This document shows positions 46,679 to 55,646 of a stretch of 64,000 bases of DNA, in pieces. Each line of letters opens with the position of its first letter. Within the stretch, counting starts at the first letter, position 1. The DNA is from Sediminibacterium sp. (GTDB lineage Bacteria > Bacteroidota > Bacteroidia > B-17B0 > Aurantibacillaceae): NCBI GenBank assembly GCA_030054095.1, contig JASGCO010000016.1:25385-89384 (forward strand), written 5' to 3'. Under the pieces are notes generated by a model. The model was not told the origin of the DNA and made no database searches. It saw only the letters and a program-made list of their open reading frames with translations. The position numbers and the translations under genes are program-made.

Positions 46679-49534
46679 GTGCGAATAAAACTATTCTTAC
46701 TCCTGACACTGTGCCTTTACGTTGTAACAAAGGGGCAACAACCCGCCTACTTTATTTTAGGCGAAAACCAGTTTAAAGGCGTACAGATATACGATATGGT
46801 ACAGGACAATGAATTGAATTACTGGATCGCGACCAACGAAGGGCTGTATTTATATAATTATTACACCTATCAGAAAATTGACATTCCCGATTCTAAAAGT
46901 AACGCCGTGTTTGGTTTTGTTATAAGTCCGAGCGGTATTATTTATTGCCATAATCTGAATAATCAGGTATTTAAAATCAAAAACAAACAATGCACCCTCT
47001 TCTACGAATTAAAAGATGACGAACTCAAATCAGATATAAGCCTCACCATTAACAACCACCACCTGCTAATAGGCGGTAAAAAAATCATTCAGCTATCAGA
47101 ACAAGGCAAGGTGATGAACCGGTTTACCTTTGGACACCATTACCTCAGCGCCCCTTTTAATGATGGTAATACTACCCTGTATCATCTGTCAGAGAAAGAC
47201 TCTGTACTTCTCGTTTCAGAAAACAAATGCTCCCGCCGGCAATTGAACTTTAAATCCCCGGCAGCGGCAAAAACAAGCGTTCTTCATTTTTTTAAACTGG
47301 AGGCCACAAATTATGCTATTGATTTAAATAACAGAACTCTATATACATTTAATCCCAAAACACTCGAACTTACCCAGATAGCGGACAACAACCTGTTTGA
47401 AAAAGGCATTAAACCCATCCTTCATTATACCAAAAACTGTATTTGGGTATTGGGTACTAAACCCGGTGTGGTGCAGGTAAAAAAAAATCTGGAACCACGC
47501 CCCTTTTCCGTCTTTTATAAAGACGCGTTCATATCAGACGTTTACGAAGATAAAGAAGGTAATATACTGCTAAGTACATTCGACAAAGGCATTATTGTTA
47601 TTCCAGATCTTGAAACACCCGATGTTACCCATAAATTCCAGGATGACATTATCTCCTCTATTACCTATGATGACAAACTTGGATTACTCATGGGTTCCTC
47701 GAAAGGGAAATTAATGGTCAGTAAGAACAGTACGCTTTACAATCTTGACACAAACGGATTAAGAAGCATTGAAAAAGTACACACCCGCACTAACCTTCCC
47801 CTCATCATTTATGACAACGGATCCATCAAAGCCTACACCAAAAACACAAAAACAATCAATACCCTTTCATTGCTCTCGCTCAAAGACGTGGCCTTTGTAT
47901 CAGACAACACTTTTTACATTGGCACTAATGTGGGTATTCTAAAATGTATCTGGAACCGCGACAGAACATTTACCACAGAACAACTTCGCGACTTTAATCT
48001 CCGCATCTATTCCCTCTGTTTTAATCCAACAGACACCTGTCTTTATACCTCCACCTCCAAAGGGCTTTTTGCAATTGATAAAAACGGACTTAAAAAAGAA
48101 GTTACCCTCAATAACGCTCCGGTTTTCCCAAATACGTTAATCGCGCATAATGGATTCGTATATGCCACACATAAAAAAGGAGGCGTACTGGTTATTAAAA
48201 AAAATCAAATCCTGAAAACCATTCCCCTCTTTTATAACAAGGAAATGGAATCTCCCTCAAAAATTAAAATGTACAACAACACGCTCATCTGTAAAACGCA
48301 AAAAGGACTCTTAAAATATAACCTGAATGGAGAATATATTGGAACCTTAATTACACCACAAATGTTATCCGGTCAAAGGCTAATTGATTTTGCATTCGAA
48401 GAAAATACTTTATGGATAAGTCATACAGGAGGGATTCAAAAAATTGACCTTCTGCAACGCCAGCAAAAAATAAGCAAACCATCCATCAAGTTACTGTCCA
48501 TACGCGTGAATGATTCTCTGTTAAATTCAGGACAAAACACCTTTAACAGCACACAAAACAAATTTCAGTTTACACTCAGCTCACCTACCCTGAGAAATAA
48601 AGAAAGCATCCGCTACCATTACAAACTCACCGGAAATGATGAAAAATGGAACATCAACGACCACTTAACCAATCAGATTACCTATAATGCCCTTGCACCG
48701 GGAAATTATACCTTTACCGTTAGGGCTGGTCAAGATGGCGTTTTCAGCGATGACGTAAACTACACGTTTCACATTGCCGCACCCGTGTATGTTCGCTGGT
48801 GGTTCATCACATTAATGGCCCTGCTACTTTTCGGAATTGTAAGCCTTATTTACAAATGGCAACTTAATAAACAACGTAAAAAATCACAGCAAATAAATGA
48901 ACTGAATGCGTCAAAATTAATTGCCATTCAATCGCAGATGAATCCGCACTTCATTTTTAATTCCCTCAACTCCATTCAGGATTTAATTTTAAAAGGCGAT
49001 GTCGAAAAATCCTATTCCTATATCACCACTTTTTCTAATATGGTGCGTAAAACCTTAAATTACTCCGAAAAAGACTTTATTGACTTTGAGAAAGAAATAC
49101 AATTACTCGAACTTTACCTCTCTTTGGAACAATTACGCTTTAAAAAAGATTTTAGTTACACTATTAACACCAACGCCATTACCGACATTGAAATTCCGCC
49201 CATGATTATACAACCTTTTATTGAAAACGCTTTGGTGCATGGCTTACTTCATAAAGACGGTGAAAAAAAACTGACGATCCATTTTAACCTGAATGAAACA
49301 CTCACCTGCACCATTGAAGACAATGGCATAGGGCGCGAAAAAGCCAAAGCCATAAAAGAACGGCAACGCTCCGATCACGAATCCTTCTCGGTAAAAGCCA
49401 CCCGTAAACGCTTCGATATTTTAAGTGAAATTTTTACAGGTCAGTTTGGTTTTACCTACGAAGACATCAACGAAAACGGTACTGTATCGGGCACCAGGGT
49501 TATTTTAGTTTTACCGGTAAAACATAAATTTTAG
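46679..49534 (+). CDS. Propeller-containing LytS-type sensor histidine kinase
   Basis: A ~951-residue hybrid of sensor propeller and kinase. It has a signal peptide (IKLFLLLTLCLYVVTKG then QQ) and about 550 residues of two-component propeller repeats (MVQDNELNYWIATNEGLYLYN, VYEDKEGNILLSTFDKGIIVI, and similar). A Y_Y_Y domain (YHYKLTGNDEKWNIN, ALAPGNYTFTVRA) and one membrane helix (WWFITLMALLLFGIVSLIY) follow. The His_kinase motif is QMNPHFIFNSLNSIQDLI, and HATPase follows with IEDNGIGREKAKAI. It is the sensor for the LytTR regulator 74 nt downstream, and probably controls three cargo genes. Confidence 0.93.
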   Translation: MRIKLFLLLTLCLYVVTKGQQPAYFILGENQFKGVQIYDMVQDNELNYWIATNEGLYLYNYYTYQKIDIPDSKSNAVFGFVISPSGIIYCHNLNNQVFKIKNKQCTLFYELKDDELKSDISLTINNHHLLIGGKKIIQLSEQGKVMNRFTFGHHYLSAPFNDGNTTLYHLSEKDSVLLVSENKCSRRQLNFKSPAAAKTSVLHFFKLEATNYAIDLNNRTLYTFNPKTLELTQIADNNLFEKGIKPILHYTKNCIWVLGTKPGVVQVKKNLEPRPFSVFYKDAFISDVYEDKEGNILLSTFDKGIIVIPDLETPDVTHKFQDDIISSITYDDKLGLLMGSSKGKLMVSKNSTLYNLDTNGLRSIEKVHTRTNLPLIIYDNGSIKAYTKNTKTINTLSLLSLKDVAFVSDNTFYIGTNVGILKCIWNRDRTFTTEQLRDFNLRIYSLCFNPTDTCLYTSTSKGLFAIDKNGLKKEVTLNNAPVFPNTLIAHNGFVYATHKKGGVLVIKKNQILKTIPLFYNKEMESPSKIKMYNNTLICKTQKGLLKYNLNGEYIGTLITPQMLSGQRLIDFAFEENTLWISHTGGIQKIDLLQRQQKISKPSIKLLSIRVNDSLLNSGQNTFNSTQNKFQFTLSSPTLRNKESIRYHYKLTGNDEKWNINDHLTNQITYNALAPGNYTFTVRAGQDGVFSDDVNYTFHIAAPVYVRWWFITLMALLLFGIVSLIYKWQLNKQRKKSQQINELNASKLIAIQSQMNPHFIFNSLNSIQDLILKGDVEKSYSYITTFSNMVRKTLNYSEKDFIDFEKEIQLLELYLSLEQLRFKKDFSYTINTNAITDIEIPPMIIQPFIENALVHGLLHKDGEKKLTIHFNLNETLTCTIEDNGIGREKAKAIKERQRSDHESFSVKATRKRFDILSEIFTGQFGFTYEDINENGTVSGTRVILVLPVKHKF

Positions 49535-49556
49535 GCCATTCATAAATAAAACAATG

Positions 49557-49567
49557 CCGTTACTGAA
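49557..49567 (+). promoter_or_regulatory. Half-copy of the cargo-gene operator before the LytTR gene
   Basis: CCGTTACTGAA is identical to the first 11 bases of the operator at 53824. The second half is degenerate here (GTTTTGTA at 49580-49587). It lies only 28 bases before the -7 element of the LytTR gene, where bound protein might repress or modulate its own promoter. Confidence 0.45.
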
Positions 49568-49595
49568 TTTCATATCAACGTTTTGTACGAACCCA

Positions 49596-49603
49596 TAATT
49601 TTG
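49596..49603 (+). promoter_or_regulatory. -7 promoter element of the second LytTR regulator
   Basis: TAATTTTG, a full match to TAnnTTTG, 5 nt before the GTG at 49609. The regulator therefore has its own promoter in the 74-nt gap after the kinase and a leaderless or nearly leaderless start. Confidence 0.65.
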
Positions 49604-49608
49604 CAACC

Positions 49609-50352
49609 GTGAATAAACTCAGAGCCATACTGATAGATGATGAAGAAAGCGCCCGTGATGTACTGGAAAACCTGCTATTACGTTTTTGTCCCGATGTTGA
49701 ACTACTTTGCAAATGCGAAAATCTGACCAGGGCCATTGATGCCATCAACCATTTTCAGCCCGATATAGTTTTCTCAGATATTGAAATGCCTAACTACGCA
49801 GGCTATGAAATAGTCAATTTTTTTAAAGAGATTAATTTCGAACTTATTTTTGTAACCGCCTACGACCAATATGCCATCAGAGCCTTTGAGGTGGCCGCTA
49901 TGGATTATCTCTTAAAACCAATAGACATTGAGCGTTTAAAATCGTCGGTTAAACGTGTACAGGAAAAGCGCAACACCGCGCAACAAAACGAGCGCCTATC
50001 GCTGCTAAGCAACACACTGGAGTCGAAACAACTCAAAAACCTCATCATTAGCGATAAAGGGCAGCAACACATCATTGCCATTAACTCTATTATTGCCATA
50101 GAAGCTCAGGAATCGTACTGTACCCTATACACTGAGCACAAAAAATACATTGCCAGCAAAAACCTTAAGCACTTCGAAACTATCCTTGAAGAACTTCCCC
50201 GTTTCTTCAGAGTACATAAATCATGGCTCGTAAACTTAGATGCCATACAACACTACTCCAAATCTGATCTGTCCATTCAACTCTCCAATGGTCTGGTTAC
50301 CAAACTCTCCAAATACAAAAAAACAGAATTTGAAACCCTGCTGACGGTTTAA
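49609..50352 (+). CDS. LytTR-family response regulator, likely activator of the three cargo genes
   Basis: A 247-residue regulator starting with GTG. The receiver domain has acidic residues ILIDDEE, phospho-acceptor D57 in IVFSDIEMP, and K in LLKPIDIE. The LytTR domain (residues ~145-245) includes IIAIEAQESYCTLYT and RFFRVHKSWLVN. It follows its kinase, and the next three genes each have a matched direct-repeat operator of the type LytTR proteins bind (two 9-bp repeats about two turns apart). That it binds those sites is inference from adjacency and geometry. Confidence 0.92.
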   Translation: MNKLRAILIDDEESARDVLENLLLRFCPDVELLCKCENLTRAIDAINHFQPDIVFSDIEMPNYAGYEIVNFFKEINFELIFVTAYDQYAIRAFEVAAMDYLLKPIDIERLKSSVKRVQEKRNTAQQNERLSLLSNTLESKQLKNLIISDKGQQHIIAINSIIAIEAQESYCTLYTEHKKYIASKNLKHFETILEELPRFFRVHKSWLVNLDAIQHYSKSDLSIQLSNGLVTKLSKYKKTEFETLLTV

Positions 50353-50366
50353 CCCTTCCCGTTTAT

Positions 50367-50398
50367 CCATTCCTGAACTCAATTGGCTGTTAATGAAG
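50367..50398 (+). promoter_or_regulatory. Direct-repeat operator 1 (LytTR-type) before the first SBBP cargo gene
   Basis: A 32-bp block. The first repeat is ATTCCTGAA (50369-50377) and the second GTTAATGAA (50389-50397), 20 bp apart, with the conserved middle CT.AATTG.CT between them. It ends exactly 28 nt before the -7 element at 50427. Copies lie at 52184 and 53824. Confidence 0.8.
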
Positions 50399-50426
50399 AA
50401 TAAAAAGATTCATTCCTTTTGCTAAT

Positions 50427-50434
50427 TAATATTG
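50427..50434 (+). promoter_or_regulatory. -7 promoter element of the first SBBP cargo gene
   Basis: TAATATTG, seven of eight matches to TAnnTTTG (weak fifth base), 20 nt before the ATG at 50455. No -33 TTTG is at the usual spacing, fitting an activator-dependent promoter. Confidence 0.6.
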
Positions 50435-50454
50435 CAACATCAATACAGAGCAAT

Positions 50455-52128
50455 ATGAAGAAAATTCTACTATCCCTTGGAATACTATTATCAAACCATA
50501 ATTATGCGCAGATAAATTATAACTGGGCAAAACCTTTAGCTGGCGGAAATAATGAAGAAGGCAGATCCGTCGTTACCGATGCCGCCGGAAATGTGTACAG
50601 TACCGGTATTTTTTCAGGCACAGTGGATTTTGATCCGGGAGCAGCCACACTAAGTATGAGCAGTTCTGGTGGGAATGATGTGTATATCTCAAAGTTAAGT
50701 GCATCCGGTACCTTTTTATGGGCTAAAAAAATCGGGAATACCAATAATGAAAGCAGTTGGGGCATTGCCGTAGATGGTAGCGATAACGTTTATATTACCG
50801 GAAATTTTTACGGAACGTGCGATATGAATCCGGGCGGATTGGTTAATAACGCCATCTCTGCCGGGCAATCCGATGTATTTATACTGAAACTTGATCCGAA
50901 TGGCAATTACATGTGGGCCAAAACGTTTGGAGGAACAGATTTTGATGGCGCCACAAGCATTGCCATTGATGCGGCAGGAAATATTATTACCACCGGTTCA
51001 TTCAGAGGTACCGCTGATTTTGACCCAGGTTCCGGAGTGGTAAACTACAACGCTACAGGATCGGATGACATTTTTATTTCGAAACTGGATGCAAGCGGCA
51101 ATTTTGTATTTGCAAAAGTTATAGGCTCCAGCGGTCAAGATTGGGGCAATGGCGTAACCATATACGCTGGTTCTCAAATACTGGTTACCGGCACATTTCA
51201 AAATACAGCCGATTTCGATCCCGGTGCCGGAACCACAAACCTTACCTCAGTAGGTTCGTTTGACATCTTTGTCTTAAAATTGGATGTAAACGGGAATTTT
51301 GACTGGGCCAAAAGCATGGGCGGAGCAGGAACCGACCAAGGACGTTCCATTGCCATGGATGGAAGCGGGCAAGCCTATATTTGCGGGGAATTCTTTTTAA
51401 CCACAGACTTTGATCCAGGCGCGGGAACATTTACTTTAACCTCCAATGGTAATTCGGACGCTTTTATTTGTAAACTGGATGGCGGCAATGGCAATTTTCA
51501 GTTTGCCAAACAAATTGGCGGAACAAATCCGGATTACGCCTATAGCATTAAAATTGATAATTACGAAGCGTATATCGCGGGTACCTTTATCGGAACCGTT
51601 GATTTTAATCCGGGACCAGGCACATACACCTTAGCCACGGCCTCCGGTTTAAATGATGGGTTTATCGTGAAATTAAATAACTCCGGAATTTTTTCAGAAG
51701 CCTTTGCCCTTGGCGGCTCCGGAAACGATGGGTGTTATGGAATTCATACCGATGGGAATGGCGCGCTATATGCAACCGGCTGGTATAGCAATACCGTGGA
51801 TTTTGATCCGGGTTCGGCTACAAATCCACTTATTTCGATGGGGTTAACCGATGTGTTTGTTTTAAAACTAAACCAGGGATCCATAACCGGAATTACAGAA
51901 ACACTACCAGCAATCAATATACAGGTATATCCAAACCCGGCAAGCTCTGCTATCCTCATTAAAACTGATGGACCTATTGAAACTGTTTCCATTTATAATT
52001 TATCAGGCCAATTAGTTCAACAAGAAAACACCAATACGTTCTCCGTTGAGCAATTAACAAGCGGTGTATATATTTTAAATATCAAAACAGAAAAAGGAAA
52101 CAGTATAACGCGTTTTATGAAAGAGTAA
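50455..52128 (+). CDS. Seven-repeat SBBP beta-propeller protein with T9SS type A sorting domain
   Basis: A 557-residue secreted protein. The signal peptide is KKILLSLGILLSNHNYAQ, with the start at the ATG 50455; the upstream ATG-less extension would cross the promoter. The body is seven ~50-residue SBBP repeats, each with a DFDPG-type turn (VDFDPGAATL, DMNPGGLV, ADFDPGSGVV, ADFDPGAGTT, TDFDPGAGTF, VDFNPGPGTY, VDFDPGSATN), enough for one seven-bladed propeller. The C-terminus (YPNPASSAILI ... GVYILNIKTEKG) is a type A sorting domain. It is the first gene downstream of the LytTR regulator. Confidence 0.88.
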   Translation: MKKILLSLGILLSNHNYAQINYNWAKPLAGGNNEEGRSVVTDAAGNVYSTGIFSGTVDFDPGAATLSMSSSGGNDVYISKLSASGTFLWAKKIGNTNNESSWGIAVDGSDNVYITGNFYGTCDMNPGGLVNNAISAGQSDVFILKLDPNGNYMWAKTFGGTDFDGATSIAIDAAGNIITTGSFRGTADFDPGSGVVNYNATGSDDIFISKLDASGNFVFAKVIGSSGQDWGNGVTIYAGSQILVTGTFQNTADFDPGAGTTNLTSVGSFDIFVLKLDVNGNFDWAKSMGGAGTDQGRSIAMDGSGQAYICGEFFLTTDFDPGAGTFTLTSNGNSDAFICKLDGGNGNFQFAKQIGGTNPDYAYSIKIDNYEAYIAGTFIGTVDFNPGPGTYTLATASGLNDGFIVKLNNSGIFSEAFALGGSGNDGCYGIHTDGNGALYATGWYSNTVDFDPGSATNPLISMGLTDVFVLKLNQGSITGITETLPAINIQVYPNPASSAILIKTDGPIETVSIYNLSGQLVQQENTNTFSVEQLTSGVYILNIKTEKGNSITRFMKE

Positions 52129-52183
52129 ATACACTTCCGTTATATCAAACCAACTCCTCGTAATCAGATGAGTCCGTTTCTTT

Positions 52184-52215
52184 CCATTGCTGAACTAAAT
52201 TGACTGTTGCTGAAC
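52184..52215 (+). promoter_or_regulatory. Direct-repeat operator 2 (LytTR-type) before the LamG cargo gene
   Basis: The second 32-bp copy: repeats ATTGCTGAA (52186-52194) and GTTGCTGAA (52206-52214), 20 bp apart, the clearest pair of the three. It ends exactly 28 nt before the -7 element at 52244. Confidence 0.82.
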
Positions 52216-52243
52216 TTATTTTAAACAGCGTATTCATTATACT

Positions 52244-52251
52244 TTACTTTG
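52244..52251 (+). promoter_or_regulatory. -7 promoter element of the LamG cargo gene
   Basis: TTACTTTG, seven of eight matches to TAnnTTTG, 19 nt before the ATG at 52271. Confidence 0.6.
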
Positions 52252-52270
52252 AAACTAAAATTTAAAAAAC

Positions 52271-53764
52271 ATGAAACATAAATCTACAAATCAAAAACAA
52301 AAGGTAGCGAAAACAATAACCTTTTTATGGATTATCCTTCTACTAGGGTATCTTAACGGATCCGCTCAACCTGGCGCAGCCCTAAAGTTTGATGGCAATG
52401 GCGATGGCGTTAACTTAGGCTCCGCACTCACTACCTCACTAAACGGCAGTACTAAAATTACTATTGAAGCCTGGGTAAATAGCGCCACAAATAGCGGCGG
52501 GCATGGACCAATTATAGGAAATTATAGCACTAATAACGGGGGCGCATTTTCCTTTTTGTTACGAAGGGAAAATAACCACCATGTATTTTGGATTGGTAAT
52601 AACACTAATCAGTTTTCATTAGTGAGTTTAAACACATCGTCTGTAAATGTTTGGAGACACGTAGCCTGTGTATGGAATGGCACAGTGGCAAGCATTTATG
52701 TAAACGGCACACTAACTGCAACAAACGCTTTCACATTAACAACATTACAAAATAACACTAACGATGAGGTTCATATTGGAGCTGCTCCGTTTACCAGCGA
52801 ATACTTTAATGGAATGATTGATGAAGTAAGAATTTGGAATGTAGCCAGAACACAATGTGAAATTAACACATTCAAAAATTGTGAAATCCCTAATAACACC
52901 CCCGGTCTGTTAGCAAACTACCACTTTAACCAAGGAATAGCCAGCGGCAGTAATACCGCTGTTACTACATTAACTGATGCTACGTCAAGCGCCATAACAG
53001 GTACCTTGACCGGCATTACGCTTACCGGCACCACTTCCAACTGGGTGGCTCCCGGGGGTGTTGTATCCGGTTCTACAACTCCTTTAGCAGGCCCCAGCTA
53101 CAGCGCTACTTCCTTATCCGTTTGTTCCGGAAATACCATTATGCTAACAAGTACCGGAGCCACTTCTTTCACCTGGTCGCCGGCAATTACAAACGCTACA
53201 GCTTTTATTCCCGCAACAAGTACGGGTTATACCATTACTAATATAAATGGTACCACTTCCTGTAGCAATACCGCAGTGGCTAATGTCACAGTAAATCCAA
53301 AGCCGACTATGAGTATCACTACAAGCAATACACTTATATGTTCCGGACAGTCGGCTACCCTGGTTGCTTCCGGTGCTCCCACCCTTTTATGGAGCAATGG
53401 AGGCAATGTAAACGTTATGCCGGTAAGTCCAACAGTTACAACCAGCTATACTGTAACGGGAACTGGAGCAAATGGTTGTACAAACACCGCCACAATAACC
53501 CAAAATGTTAGTCCATGCGCTGGCATTGCCGAATCATCAGATACAAAAATAGCGGCAAGTATTTTTCCTAATCCCAGCTCAGGCAACTTAACTGTAAAAA
53601 CGGATGAAGCTATTGAAACCATTTCTATTTACAGTAGTATAGGTACTTTGGTACAAACCGAAAATACGAGTTCGTTCTCGGTTGCGTCATTAGTATCAGG
53701 TCTGTATATTGTAAATATTAAAACAGAAAAAGGAACCGCTACAATCCGCTTTATTAGAGAATAA
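52271..53764 (+). CDS. LamG-domain protein with T9SS type A sorting domain
   Basis: A 497-residue secreted protein with a long basic signal peptide (KTITFLWIILLLGYLNGSA then Q). Residues ~35-210 form a LamG/concanavalin-like domain: ALKFDGNGDGVNLG, ITIEAWVNS, VWRHVACVWNGTVASIYVNGTL, FNGMIDEVRIWNVARTQCEI. Two Ig-like, threonine-rich segments follow (SLSVCSGNTIMLTSTGATSFTWSP and LICSGQSATLVASGAPTLLWSNGG). The sorting domain (FPNPSSGNLTVKTDEAIETISIYSS ... GLYIVNIKTEKG) is closely related to that of the flanking SBBP proteins. A carbohydrate or matrix ligand is plausible. Confidence 0.88.
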   Translation: MKHKSTNQKQKVAKTITFLWIILLLGYLNGSAQPGAALKFDGNGDGVNLGSALTTSLNGSTKITIEAWVNSATNSGGHGPIIGNYSTNNGGAFSFLLRRENNHHVFWIGNNTNQFSLVSLNTSSVNVWRHVACVWNGTVASIYVNGTLTATNAFTLTTLQNNTNDEVHIGAAPFTSEYFNGMIDEVRIWNVARTQCEINTFKNCEIPNNTPGLLANYHFNQGIASGSNTAVTTLTDATSSAITGTLTGITLTGTTSNWVAPGGVVSGSTTPLAGPSYSATSLSVCSGNTIMLTSTGATSFTWSPAITNATAFIPATSTGYTITNINGTTSCSNTAVANVTVNPKPTMSITTSNTLICSGQSATLVASGAPTLLWSNGGNVNVMPVSPTVTTSYTVTGTGANGCTNTATITQNVSPCAGIAESSDTKIAASIFPNPSSGNLTVKTDEAIETISIYSSIGTLVQTENTSSFSVASLVSGLYIVNIKTEKGTATIRFIRE

Positions 53765-53823
53765 TACGTTTATAATACGTAAACACAGAAAGGCATCATT
53801 CGCATGGTGTCTTCTTTTTTTGT

Positions 53824-53855
53824 CCGTTACTGAACTCAATTGGCTGTTCCTGAAG
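53824..53855 (+). promoter_or_regulatory. Direct-repeat operator 3 (LytTR-type) before the second SBBP cargo gene
   Basis: The third 32-bp copy: repeats GTTACTGAA (53826-53834) and GTTCCTGAA (53846-53854), 20 bp apart. It ends exactly 28 nt before the -7 element at 53884. Confidence 0.82.
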
Positions 53856-53883
53856 ATTAAACAAAAATGACTTTTTGAAATGA

Positions 53884-53891
53884 TATGTTTG
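53884..53891 (+). promoter_or_regulatory. -7 promoter element of the second SBBP cargo gene
   Basis: TATGTTTG, a full match to TAnnTTTG, 27 nt before the ATG at 53919. Confidence 0.7.
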
Positions 53892-53918
53892 CCTGAAAAT
53901 CTCATTAAATTAAATACT

Positions 53919-55625
53919 ATGAACAAAAAATTACACTTGAGAAAATATGCGCTATTCATCAGCACTCTTTTTTTATTGCTCGGCTTTATAAACGCGCTTA
54001 ACGCTCAAAGTTATATCTGGGCAAAAAACATGGGAGGCACATCGCTGGATAATGGTTTATCTGTAGCTGTGGATGCTTCAGGTAATGTATATACCACCGG
54101 ATACTTTCAGGGTACAGCCGATTTTGATCCGGGCCCAGGTGTAGTTAATTTAACCGCCTTTGGGAGCACAGATATTTTTGTAAGTAAATTAGATAACAAC
54201 GGCAACTTAGTTTGGGCGAAGCAATTAGGTGGAAGCGGTGGCGATGTTGGCCGAAGCATTAAAGTAGATGGTAGCGGCAATACCTATATAACAGGACAGT
54301 TTAGTGGCACTGCTGATTTTGACCCAAGCACAGGAACAGTTAATTTAACGTCTAGTGGTTTAAATGACATCTTTGTATGTAAGCTAAATGCTACAGGCGG
54401 TCTGGTTTTTGCAAAAAAAATGGGTGATACTGGTGACGATCAGGGATACTCCATGGTCTTAGACGGAGGAGGAAACATTTATGTAACAGGTACTTTTAAT
54501 GGCACAGTTGATTTTGATCCTAATGCGGGCGTGTCTAACTTAACTTCAGCTGGCAGTTATGATATTTTTATCAGCAAACTAAATCCTTCAGGCAATTTTG
54601 TATGGGCCAAAGCCATGGGTTCTTCTTCACAAGATTTCGGCATGTGTATTGCTTTAGATGTTGCAGGTAATGTTTATACATCCGGTTATTTTCAGGGGAC
54701 TGCGGATTTTGACCCGGGAGCGGCAATCAGTAATTTGACTTCGGTAAACGCGCGTGATATTTTTGTAAGTAAATTAGACCAGTTCGGAAATTTTGTATGG
54801 GCCAAACAAATTGGTGGCAGTGGCAATCAAACGGCTAATGCCATTGCTATAGATGCCTTAAACAACATTTACATCACCGGTAGCTTTGAATTTACTGCCG
54901 ATTTCGATCCGGGTACTTCTGTTTATAGTATAAACTCTAATGGAGCGGATGATATCTTTGTATGTAAATTAAATCAAAATGGTTTATTTGGTTTTGCCAA
55001 AAGTATGGGGTCGTCCGGTTTCGATTATGGGCGTGGTATAACTGTTAATGCTGTAGGAAATGTTCTGATTACTGGGGATTACGCAGGTACAGTAGATTTT
55101 GATCCGGGAATTAATACTTACACCTTATCCACCCCTAATACCGATGCTTTTATCTGTACGTTAACTGACTTGGGTAATTTTGTGGCAGCAATAAATATAA
55201 GCAGCAGTGCTGTGGGCAGCAGTGTCGGAAACGCCATTACCTCCAATTCTGGCGGGAATATTTATGCAACGGGTATGTTTTCGGGCACAAGCGATTTTGA
55301 TCCGGGTAGCGGTGTTGCCAATCTGGCATCATCCGGTTCTCAGGCAGATGTGTTTGTTGTGAAATTAAATTATATTGGCACAGGTCTTAATGAAACGGCT
55401 CGGAATAATTCTTTTGTTTCGGTTTATCCGAATCCTGTACACTCCCTGCTAACATTAAAAACAGAAGACACCATCAAAAGCGTTTCCATTTTTAATGTGA
55501 TGGGTACACTTGTACTCGAAGAAAAAAACAATTCATTTACGGTAGAACAACTACCTGCGGGTGTTTACACATTGCAAATCAAAACTTCAACAGGAATTGG
55601 TGTTGCCCGATTTATAAAAGAATAA
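53919..55625 (+). CDS. Seven-repeat SBBP beta-propeller protein with T9SS type A sorting domain
   Basis: A 568-residue paralogue of the protein encoded at 50455. The ATG at 53919 lies after the promoter; a frame start at 53880 would precede it. The signal peptide is YALFISTLFLLLGFINALNAQ. Seven SBBP repeats carry DFDP turns (ADFDPGPGVV, ADFDPSTGTV, VDFDPNAGVS, ADFDPGAAIS, ADFDPGTSVY, VDFDPGINTY, SDFDPGSGVA). The sorting domain (YPNPVHSLLTLKTEDTIKSVSIFNV ... GVYTLQIKTSTG) is related to those of its two neighbours. It ends at a hairpin terminator. Confidence 0.88.
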   Translation: MNKKLHLRKYALFISTLFLLLGFINALNAQSYIWAKNMGGTSLDNGLSVAVDASGNVYTTGYFQGTADFDPGPGVVNLTAFGSTDIFVSKLDNNGNLVWAKQLGGSGGDVGRSIKVDGSGNTYITGQFSGTADFDPSTGTVNLTSSGLNDIFVCKLNATGGLVFAKKMGDTGDDQGYSMVLDGGGNIYVTGTFNGTVDFDPNAGVSNLTSAGSYDIFISKLNPSGNFVWAKAMGSSSQDFGMCIALDVAGNVYTSGYFQGTADFDPGAAISNLTSVNARDIFVSKLDQFGNFVWAKQIGGSGNQTANAIAIDALNNIYITGSFEFTADFDPGTSVYSINSNGADDIFVCKLNQNGLFGFAKSMGSSGFDYGRGITVNAVGNVLITGDYAGTVDFDPGINTYTLSTPNTDAFICTLTDLGNFVAAINISSSAVGSSVGNAITSNSGGNIYATGMFSGTSDFDPGSGVANLASSGSQADVFVVKLNYIGTGLNETARNNSFVSVYPNPVHSLLTLKTEDTIKSVSIFNVMGTLVLEEKNNSFTVEQLPAGVYTLQIKTSTGIGVARFIKE

Positions 55626-55646
55626 TCCCCCTGTTTATTTACCATT

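Noticed and set aside
50600..55330. Regular DNA repeats in the two SBBP genes taken as a CRISPR-like or tandem array
   Set aside because: The repeats are degenerate, in frame and encode propeller blades of about 50 residues; there are no constant repeats with unique spacers.
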